A stretch of 6,721 bases of DNA from Deltaproteobacteria bacterium (GTDB taxonomy: Bacteria > Desulfobacterota > Desulfobacteria > Desulfobacterales > Desulfobacteraceae), in contig QMMT01000115.1 of NCBI GenBank assembly GCA_003647385.1, positions 1 through 6,721 on the forward strand, read 5' to 3'. How positions within the stretch are numbered: the stretch's first letter is position 1; the number at the start of each line of letters is the position of its first letter. The notes below the pieces were generated by a model. That model saw only the letters and a list, made by a program, of their open reading frames with translations, did not search any database and had not been told where the DNA came from. The position numbers and the translations under genes are program-made. Positions 1 to 5,590 of this stretch are shown here, in pieces.

Positions 1-64
1 AATTAAAGCAGATAAGAATTTACTTTGCAATTATTTTTTTTTATTCTTGTCGGTTAATACAAGG

Positions 65-91
65 CTCACTTTTACTTGAAAAAGATGTGAG
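65..91 (-). other. bulged stem-loop after the last gene of the lut block
   Basis: On the minus strand, seven bases beyond the TAA at 98-100, CTCAC (bulge ATC) TTTT pairs with AAAAGTGAG around a six-base loop (plus-strand loop 74-79). Nine base pairs, four of them A-T, with a three-base bulge make it only moderately stable. No U-tract follows, so it does not look like a classical intrinsic terminator. It may stabilise the 3' end of the transcript or be chance. The rest of 1-97 is A/T-rich and shows no gene. Confidence 0.3.
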
Positions 92-97
92 GAAAAT

Positions 98-1375
98 TTA
101 TTTGTTTTTAATAACTAAATCTTTAACGGGTGACAGCCTTCCATTGGCATTAAATGACAGTGCCCCGATCTCTTTTTCCAGCATCAGGTCTTTTCTTTTT
201 TCCATCTCTTTTTTAAAGGCATGGGAGACATGCAGAGTACCCATTTCAAGAGTGTTTTTTATATGAACAATTCTGGCATCAGCGGGGGCAACTGCACCAA
301 TGGTTTGGACAGCCGCCTCTATGGCTGCCTGATCGGTGGCAAGACTGACAGGGAGCCTTGCCTTTTCCGGAGTCATGGCGGTGATGGCATTGGTGGCCAT
401 GGCCTGGGTGTCCAGTTTGTCGATGACATCCCGGGTCGTAAAATCTGCAAGCCCGATCCCTATGGCATTGCCGTGGGAGGGCTTTGTCAGGTCCAGGACC
501 ACGATTCGGGTAATTTTCGGTGTATTGGGTTCTTTTTCACCGACAAACATGATTCTGCCAATAACATTGGTATCCATGCCCGTGCCGCTGATATTTTTAC
601 CCATTTCATCAAGGATGAGAATATCGATTTTGTCAAAAGGGAGCCGAGCCATATATATTTTTGCTTTTTTTAACAGCATGGATTCTGTCTCATAAAATTG
701 ATCCGGCAGACAGGCTTTGATACAGGCAGTTTCATCATAGATATTTTCCACAATCCCTACACCGAACAAGACAGGAATCTGTTTTAAAATTATAGAACCG
801 ATCTCGGGAATCACATGGCTGTATCCAAAATTGACTGTCTGTCTGTGAACTTCAAAGCATCCCTTATGTTTTCCAAGTCCTATGGCCATCATTTTCATGA
901 GTCCACTTTCAATAGGACCTTCAAACTCAGTATGGGGTTTGATCCGGTTTATTACCACCACCCCGTCCGCCTGTGCAGCATGCTTGTCCACCAGCACGGG
1001 AAAATCATGGGAAGACACCCCGATCTGTTTGACCTCCATAGAAGAGAGAATGGGTACCCCCATGGTTTCTTCTGAAATGTTCAAACTTTTTAAGATTTCA
1101 AGCTGCCCCGGGGCCGTACCGTTGCCGTGGCTGCCCATGGCTGGTACAATAAAGGGCCTGGCCTTGTGACTTTTTAAAACATGAATCACCTGTTTAAGAA
1201 TAGTATCAATATGATTGATCCCCCTGCTGCCGGCAGTAATTACGATACGGTCGCCGGGAGTGATCCGGGATGCCAGGTTAAGACTATCAAGCTCCTGGAT
1301 AACACGGTCTTTAATATTGTCGACTTTTGGTGCATCAATTGTCTGGCGGATGCGGTACATTATAGGATAATTCAT
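98..1375 (-). CDS. LarA-family (DUF2088) nickel-pincer racemase/epimerase homologue
   Basis: 425 residues, almost the length of Lactobacillus plantarum lactate racemase LarA (424). Candidate active-site residues are visible: His83 in AMGSHG (like LarA His108), His148 in IKPHTEF (like His174), Lys161 in GLMKMMAIG (like Lys184, which binds the nickel-pincer nucleotide) and His177 in FEVHRQ (like nickel ligand His200). The 16-residue Lys-to-His spacing matches LarA exactly, while His148-Lys161 is 13 residues instead of 10. Arg51 in AGSRG may correspond to substrate-binding Arg75. This belongs to a divergent LarA clade, and such homologues racemise or epimerise various 2-hydroxy acids. Placement behind lutABC suggests it converts the other stereoisomer into the one the Lut complex oxidises. 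The start is supported by AAGGGG (1381-1386), five bases before the ATG. Cofactor synthesis would need larB, larC and larE elsewhere. Family is confident, substrate inferred. Confidence 0.85.
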   Translation of the reverse strand: MNYPIMYRIRQTIDAPKVDNIKDRVIQELDSLNLASRITPGDRIVITAGSRGINHIDTILKQVIHVLKSHKARPFIVPAMGSHGNGTAPGQLEILKSLNISEETMGVPILSSMEVKQIGVSSHDFPVLVDKHAAQADGVVVINRIKPHTEFEGPIESGLMKMMAIGLGKHKGCFEVHRQTVNFGYSHVIPEIGSIILKQIPVLFGVGIVENIYDETACIKACLPDQFYETESMLLKKAKIYMARLPFDKIDILILDEMGKNISGTGMDTNVIGRIMFVGEKEPNTPKITRIVVLDLTKPSHGNAIGIGLADFTTRDVIDKLDTQAMATNAITAMTPEKARLPVSLATDQAAIEAAVQTIGAVAPADARIVHIKNTLEMGTLHVSHAFKKEMEKRKDLMLEKEIGALSFNANGRLSPVKDLVIKNK

Positions 1376-1402
1376 TGTATCCCCTTAAAAAAAGTAAATA
1401 TA

Positions 1403-2164
1403 TCAGCCGGTAATTACATATAGCAGAAGCTGCCGAGGGCCGTGGGCGCCATAGACCATAACCAGTTCTATATCAGCTGTTTTGCTGGGGCCTGAGATAA
1501 AGGTCATGCAATTGGTCAATCCTGTTTTTTTTTCTTGAGGATCCCATTTGAGCCTGAAATAGAGTTCTTTTAAACTTTCAATGATTTGATCCATCCTGAT
1601 GACAGCAACATGGATGGAGGGGACCAGGGAAACAGCTCTTGGCTGGTTGGGCCGGGTTCGCTGCACCAGGGTGGCCGACTCGGCCACACAAAAATCTGCT
1701 GAAGTGATGCCGATATAGGATTGGAGAAGTTGGGTACGGATTTTTTCTCTTTCTTCTGAGTCGGGTTTGGTTGAGGTTTGGGTGCTAAAGACTTCAACAT
1801 CGTTTCCGGAAAGAGTCTCTTTTAAATTTAATTGATCAATTAAAGGATGCTGCCATGCAATTATGGATTTTTTACTGCCCCACTCGGGTTCCGTATTTTG
1901 AACCAGTTCCTGGATGGCATGGCTGGCCAGGGATATATTTTCAACCGGTATGACGTCCATATGGATGAGTTCTGCCTGTTCAATTAAAAGGTCCAGCAGA
2001 GTATCCCGGTCTGGTTTGCTTTTATTGATATAGACGTCTAATTGATTTTCAAAATCCTTTGGCCGGGTACCGAATAATTCAGATTGAGCAACTTTGGCAG
2101 ATGAGGATGATTTCCCCAGTGCCTGCTGTATGGTCTTGATAAAGTCATGCTGATGATTATCCAT
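1403..2164 (-). CDS. lutC: LutC, LUD-domain subunit of the L-lactate oxidation complex
   Basis: 253 residues, close to typical LutC/LldG. The C-terminal two thirds form a LUD (DUF162) domain with the expected signatures: GITSADFCVAESATLV at about 152-167, SGPSKTADIE at 224-233, and HGPRQ at 241-245, just before the C-terminal strand. The N-terminal 60 residues are polar and variable, as in other LutC proteins. No cysteine clusters are present, unlike LutA and LutB. LutC is required with LutA and LutB for growth on L-lactate in characterised systems, but its precise chemical role is not established. The ATG at 2164 has AGGA four bases upstream (2169-2172). The gene begins 30 bases after the lutB stop and ends 27 bases before the larA-like gene, so all four are probably on one transcript. 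Loss-of-function signs are absent. Confidence 0.92.
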   Translation of the reverse strand: MDNHQHDFIKTIQQALGKSSSSAKVAQSELFGTRPKDFENQLDVYINKSKPDRDTLLDLLIEQAELIHMDVIPVENISLASHAIQELVQNTEPEWGSKKSIIAWQHPLIDQLNLKETLSGNDVEVFSTQTSTKPDSEEREKIRTQLLQSYIGITSADFCVAESATLVQRTRPNQPRAVSLVPSIHVAVIRMDQIIESLKELYFRLKWDPQEKKTGLTNCMTFISGPSKTADIELVMVYGAHGPRQLLLYVITG

Positions 2165-2194
2165 ATCGTCCTGATTCCTAAAAACTTGTCATGG

Positions 2195-3625
2195 TTATGG
2201 CTTTTTGTTTTTCCACAGGGTCAAAAAATTGGTTTTAGCAAGGGGTACAATGTCCCGGCTCCGGGTCCAGCCCTTAAATCCAAATGGCATTTGGGTAATC
2301 ATACCATTTTGACCGGGCAAAAACTTCTGGAGCATAGCGCCTGTCTTCAGGGCTATATTATAAAATGTTCTGTTCCGAATTACCAGTGACCATGTCATGA
2401 ACAGCAGTTTTTCCATCCGGCTGGCCCGGGTTACGTTCCATTTGCAATCCCCGTCTGCCAGTTTAGCCCGAAGCGCCAGGAGCATTCTTGGAAGATCAAT
2501 ATCCACGGGGCAGGCCTTTTTGCAGGCACCGCACAGGGGTTCTCCCTGACACAGATCCTTTGCCCGGTTTATGCCCACAAACAAAGGAGTGATTACGGCA
2601 CCGATGGGACCGGAATAGGGATATCCATACGTATGCCCCCCGATTTTTCCATAGGCAGGACAGACATTGAGACAGGCCGCACACCGGATGCAAAGAAGAA
2701 CTTCCCGGAACTCGGGATCAGCCAAAATTTTTGAACGGCCGTTATCCAGAATGACAAGATGAAATTCTTCCGGACCGTCCAGCTGGTTTTCTGTCCTGGG
2801 GCCGCCGATATAACTGACATAACCCGCCATATTCTGGGCAGCCGCCCCCCTTGAAAGAAGGCGGAACAAAACATCATGATCCTCCAGTTTTGCCACCACC
2901 CGTTCCATGCCCATGAAAACCATGTGAATTTTCGGCATGGTTGTGGACATTCGGATATTGCCTTCATTGGATACCGTTGTGATATGGCCTGTCTCTGCAC
3001 AGGCCAGGTTACAGCCGGAAAAACCCATGTCTGCTTTAAGAAATTTTTCGCGTAATGCTTTTCTTGCGGCCTGGGTAAGAAAAGGCGGATCTTCACAATA
3101 GGGAATGCCCAGTTCTTTTGTAAACAGTTCTGCCACCTGTTTTCTGGTCTTGTGGATGGCAGGAGCAATTATATGGGAAGGCGGTTCCCCGGCAAGCTGA
3201 ATGATATACTCACCCAGGTCTGTTTCATTGACTTCAATCCTGTTTGCTTCAAGGACCTTGTTTAAACCGATTTCTTCTGTGACCATGGATTTGCCCTTGA
3301 CCACCATTTTTACCCTGTTCTTCTGGGCCACTTTCAGGCAATAGTCCGTGGCCTGGGCAGCATCTTGTGCAAAAAAGACTTTTCCGCCCCTGTCCCGGAT
3401 TTTATCGACCAGAGTTTCCAAAAGAATATCCAGGTTATTGATGGCAAATTCCCTGATTTTATGGGCTTTGAGCCTGAGTTCAGGGCCTTCGGGAAGGTTT
3501 TCATAGGCCAGGGCCGTTGCAGGACCCAGCCTGTCCTGGACATTGGAGAGTGCATTTTGCAGCACCGTGTCTTTTATGGCTTTTACTGCATTCTGTTTAT
3601 AAGACTCTGTATTTATCTCAGCCAT
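2195..3625 (-). CDS. lutB: LutB, LUD-domain ferredoxin-type subunit of the L-lactate oxidation complex
   Basis: 476 residues from the preferred ATG, the usual LutB/LldF length. Residues of about 60-300 form the LUD (DUF162) domain, including VVKGKSMVTEEIGLN near 108-122, GFSGCNLACAETGHI near 201-215, and NEGNIR near 220-225. The ferredoxin-like part follows, with C312-x2-C315-x2-C318-x3-C322-P, then LCGACKKACP containing C365, C368 and C372. A further cysteine, C359, stands just before. These would ligate two [4Fe-4S] clusters that relay electrons from 2-hydroxy acid oxidation. The C-terminal 100 residues are helical and basic, ending in an aromatic-rich tail, without a clear membrane span. 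LutB is thought to be the core of the LutABC complex oxidising L-lactate to pyruvate; how the subunits share the catalysis is not settled. It is ten bases downstream of lutA and 30 bases before lutC. An alternative is another LUD-linked 2-hydroxy acid oxidation. Confidence 0.93.
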   Translation of the reverse strand: MAEINTESYKQNAVKAIKDTVLQNALSNVQDRLGPATALAYENLPEGPELRLKAHKIREFAINNLDILLETLVDKIRDRGGKVFFAQDAAQATDYCLKVAQKNRVKMVVKGKSMVTEEIGLNKVLEANRIEVNETDLGEYIIQLAGEPPSHIIAPAIHKTRKQVAELFTKELGIPYCEDPPFLTQAARKALREKFLKADMGFSGCNLACAETGHITTVSNEGNIRMSTTMPKIHMVFMGMERVVAKLEDHDVLFRLLSRGAAAQNMAGYVSYIGGPRTENQLDGPEEFHLVILDNGRSKILADPEFREVLLCIRCAACLNVCPAYGKIGGHTYGYPYSGPIGAVITPLFVGINRAKDLCQGEPLCGACKKACPVDIDLPRMLLALRAKLADGDCKWNVTRASRMEKLLFMTWSLVIRNRTFYNIALKTGAMLQKFLPGQNGMITQMPFGFKGWTRSRDIVPLAKTNFLTLWKNKKP

Positions 3626-3630
3626 TTTGT

Positions 3631-3637
3631 TTCCTTT
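3631..3637 (-). promoter_or_regulatory. ribosome binding site fixing the lutB start
   Basis: On the minus strand this reads AAAGGAA, about seven bases from its GG to the ATG at 3623-3625, and it overlaps the lutA stop codon (3636-3638). It favours the start at 3625 over the ATG at 3658, which would add the non-conserved MQNCWPSKGNK and overlap lutA. It also suggests translational coupling of lutA and lutB. Confidence 0.7.
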
Positions 3638-4364
3638 ACTGGGCCAGCAGTTCTGCAATATGCATAATTTTGATGTGAGACTTTCGCCGGTTCAGCATCC
3701 CTTGAATATTCATCAGGCAGCTGATATCACATCCCACCACTGCATCCACTTCTGCGGCCACGATATTGTCAACTTTTTCTTCCAGTATGGCAGTGGAGAT
3801 ATCCGGATATTTTACGGAAAATGTGCCGCCAAACCCGCAACATTTTTCTGAGTTTTCCATTTCAACCAATTGGGTACCCCTGACATTGGCAATGAGTCTC
3901 CTTGGCTGGTCAGCCACACCAAGATTTCTTAAAAGATGGCAGGAATCGTGGTAGGTCACCTTTCCCTGAAACCTGGCCCCCACATCCTCAACCTCCAGGA
4001 CATCCACAAGATATTCAGTTAATTCAAAAATTTTTTCACTGACGGCTTTTGCCCTTTCCTGCCATGGAGAACCATCCCTGAAAAGATTGGGATATTGGTG
4101 CTTAACCATGTCCACGCAGGACCCGGAAGGGCAGACAATCACTTTGGCACTCTCAAATATAGTAATAAACCGTTTGGCAGCTATCTTTGCTTCCTTTCGA
4201 TACCCTGAATTAAAGGCAGGCTGGCCGCAACAGGTTTGATCCAGGGGAATATTAACTGAAATGCCAAGTTTTTCAAAGAGCCGTACCAAGGCCTGCCCCA
4301 CTTCCGGATACATACTGTCAACAAGACATTGGATGAACAGTGTGATGGTTTTATTTTTGTCCAT
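3636..4364 (-). CDS. lutA: LutA, cysteine-rich (CCG-domain) subunit of the L-lactate oxidation complex
   Basis: 242 residues, the normal length for LutA/LldE. It contains two cysteine-rich CCG domains. The first has Cys13 in the N-terminal CLVDSMYP, Cys45-Cys46-Gly47 in QTCCGQP, and CPSGSC at 78-83. The second has HDSCH at 139-143, Cys175-Cys176-Gly177 in KCCGFGG, and CDISC at 212-216. Such domains, shared with GlpC, HdrB and glycolate oxidase GlcF, bind iron-sulfur clusters and pass electrons on. With LutB and LutC it oxidises L-lactate to pyruvate, as established for the Bacillus subtilis lutABC and Shewanella lldEFG systems. It is a soluble protein with no signal peptide or membrane segment. 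The start at 4364 sits just before the first conserved strand (ITLFIQC). The upstream AAGG (4377-4380) is 12 bases away, somewhat far. Its stop codon overlaps the lutB ribosome binding site. Assignment is strong; preference for lactate over another 2-hydroxy acid is inferred. Confidence 0.92.
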   Translation of the reverse strand: MDKNKTITLFIQCLVDSMYPEVGQALVRLFEKLGISVNIPLDQTCCGQPAFNSGYRKEAKIAAKRFITIFESAKVIVCPSGSCVDMVKHQYPNLFRDGSPWQERAKAVSEKIFELTEYLVDVLEVEDVGARFQGKVTYHDSCHLLRNLGVADQPRRLIANVRGTQLVEMENSEKCCGFGGTFSVKYPDISTAILEEKVDNIVAAEVDAVVGCDISCLMNIQGMLNRRKSHIKIMHIAELLAQ

Positions 4365-4399
4365 GATATGAAGCTGCCTTTTAATATAAGTTGATGAGC

Positions 4400-4428
4400 A
4401 TAATAAAACGTACCTCTGCTGGTGTAAA
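4400..4428 (-). promoter_or_regulatory. sigma70-type promoter for lutABC and the larA-like gene
   Basis: On the minus strand, TTTACA (4423-4428) is followed after exactly 17 bases by TATTAT (4400-4405). Each hexamer matches the sigma70 consensus at five of six positions, with ideal spacing. Transcription would start near 4393, giving a leader of roughly 30 bases before the lutA ATG at 4364. It lies in the only sizeable intergenic gap of the window (4365-4477). The lut block can therefore be transcribed independently of the radical SAM/synthase pair, although read-through from upstream is not excluded. Confidence 0.65.
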
Positions 4429-4453
4429 GCGTATTGTTAGATTATCCATACGC
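4429..4453. promoter_or_regulatory. inverted repeat, candidate operator upstream of lutA promoter
   Basis: The arms gcgtat (4429-4434) and atacgc (4448-4453) are perfect 6-base inverted repeats separated by 13 bases. The inner arm directly abuts the -35 hexamer of the predicted promoter, a position where an activator or repressor dimer would act. It could also form a weak hairpin in a transcript running out of the synthase-like gene, but no T-run follows, so a terminator role is unlikely. The regulator is unknown and none is encoded in the window. A 6-base inverted repeat can occur by chance; the position raises its interest. Confidence 0.4.
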
Positions 4454-4477
4454 CACTGATGTATAACTTTTTTGATT

Positions 4478-5590
4478 TTATATAAATGATTCTGCAATGG
4501 CTCTGATTTCATCTCTGGTCAGGCATCTTCCTAAGGCGATGCTTTGGTTTTTTATGTTTGCTGTAATCTTTACCAGTTTTTTTTCATCATAAGTAAACTC
4601 TTTTTGATCCAGATATTTTTTTACCAGTTTTTTTCCGCATAAACTATTTAAAAAAAAATGTTCTTCTTCTGCTATCCCGTAAACACCTTCTGCATGAGTA
4701 CCGGCCACATGGGTTTTAACGGCATCACCAAACACAGGAGTATTGGCAGTCAACAGGTGTTCATTCGTTTGTTCATATACAATGGAATCAATATACTTAT
4801 AATAGGCTTTAAATGTGTCGATATCATTTGTATTGAGATTTATATCAAATCCCTGATCCTGAAGTGTTTTTACGGTGGTATAAAGATCAGCTATTCCGTT
4901 TCTTTCTCCAATGCCCAGGGCAGAAGCCTCCAGTACTTTGCCGCCTGCCAGAATCCCCATCACCGAGTTGGCCGATGCCATGCCTAAGTCATTATGACAG
5001 TGAACCGAAATGTCAGCCTTCCCGGTTTTGGAGGATAGTGAATTAATCTTTTCAAAGATCTGGTTTGGGGCCATCATACCTGATGTATCCGGTAGAGAAA
5101 GAATATTGATATGATGACTTAAAAAGGAAACGCATTGCTCTAAAATTCCATCATCTGACTTACCGATATCCAGCATGGCTATGGACAGGGCAGCATTGGA
5201 ATTATGTTTTTTAATAAATTTAATGGTGCTTAAAAGATCATTTAAAATTTGATCAAGCTTGTCCTGTGTTACATCATTTTTGATATGCAGATGAAAATGC
5301 AGGTCATTGACGCCGGCGCCGAGTAAAATTTGAGCATCATGGATATTGGCCCTTCCCATGGCCGCAATGCGGATATTATAGTTATTCTTTCGAGCATGCT
5401 TTAAAAGCATTCTGACAGCATCGACTTCAGACTCATGGGCAGGGGGATAGCCTGCCTGGCAGATATCAACAAAAAGTTTTTCCTGGAATTCAAGAATGGT
5501 TAACCGCTGCTCAGGTGAAAACATTAATCCTCTGTACTGCATGCCTTCCCTGAGGGTTTCATCAATAATGGTAATTTTATTATTTTTCAT
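4478..5590 (-). CDS. 2-isopropylmalate/homocitrate synthase-like DRE-TIM metallolyase
   Basis: A 370-residue TIM-barrel enzyme of the HMG-CoA lyase-like superfamily. An upstream ATG at 5635 would add 15 residues, but the ATG at 5590 has a strong ribosome binding site (AAAGGGAA, 6 bases away) and starts directly before the first barrel strand, so I prefer it. Visible motifs are DETLREG at 10-16 (the DRE signature, with Glu15 as metal ligand as in homocitrate synthases), HCHND at 197-201 (HxH metal ligands), GIGERNG at 226-232, and HVAGTHAEG at 294-302. The last resembles the H-x-AGxH element of the linker region in isopropylmalate and homocitrate synthases. This favours a Claisen condensation of an acyl-CoA with a 2-oxo acid over an HMG-CoA-lyase-type cleavage. 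The usual RDGEQ/REGEQ reads REGMQ here. The protein stops without a LeuA-type regulatory domain, as NifV-like enzymes do. It overlaps the preceding radical SAM gene by 11 bases. The substrate is not identifiable; simple LeuA or NifV assignment is not supported by the neighbours. Confidence 0.85.
   Translation of the reverse strand: MKNNKITIIDETLREGMQYRGLMFSPEQRLTILEFQEKLFVDICQAGYPPAHESEVDAVRMLLKHARKNNYNIRIAAMGRANIHDAQILLGAGVNDLHFHLHIKNDVTQDKLDQILNDLLSTIKFIKKHNSNAALSIAMLDIGKSDDGILEQCVSFLSHHINILSLPDTSGMMAPNQIFEKINSLSSKTGKADISVHCHNDLGMASANSVMGILAGGKVLEASALGIGERNGIADLYTTVKTLQDQGFDINLNTNDIDTFKAYYKYIDSIVYEQTNEHLLTANTPVFGDAVKTHVAGTHAEGVYGIAEEEHFFLNSLCGKKLVKKYLDQKEFTYDEKKLVKITANIKNQSIALGRCLTRDEIRAIAESFI

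Noticed and set aside
33..59. Possible terminator: stem CTTGT/ACAAG next to a T-run
   Set aside because: On the plus strand the T-run precedes the stem, and on the minus strand the tract following the stem is A, so it has the wrong polarity for an intrinsic terminator in either direction. The stem is only five base pairs.
221..695. Overlapping plus-strand reading frames of 119 and 150 codons
   Set aside because: They lie antisense to the well-conserved LarA-family gene, have no ribosome binding site worth noting and no recognisable domain.
2593..3168. 191-codon minus-strand reading frame inside lutB in another frame
   Set aside because: Its sequence is a frame-shifted shadow rich in Trp, Arg and Pro; lutB in the true frame has all expected motifs throughout.
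3625..3658. Longer lutB start at 3658
   Set aside because: It would overlap lutA by over 20 bases and add a non-conserved leader; the ATG at 3625 has a properly spaced AAAGGAA.
4429..4453. Inverted repeat as terminator of the synthase-like gene
   Set aside because: The stem is six base pairs with a 13-base loop and only three T bases after it, and it directly adjoins a promoter -35 element, so a regulatory site is the better reading.
4650..4658. Run of nine identical bases within the synthase-like gene, as a possible frameshift site
   Set aside because: The reading frame and conserved sequence continue correctly on both sides, and no alternative frame of interest follows.
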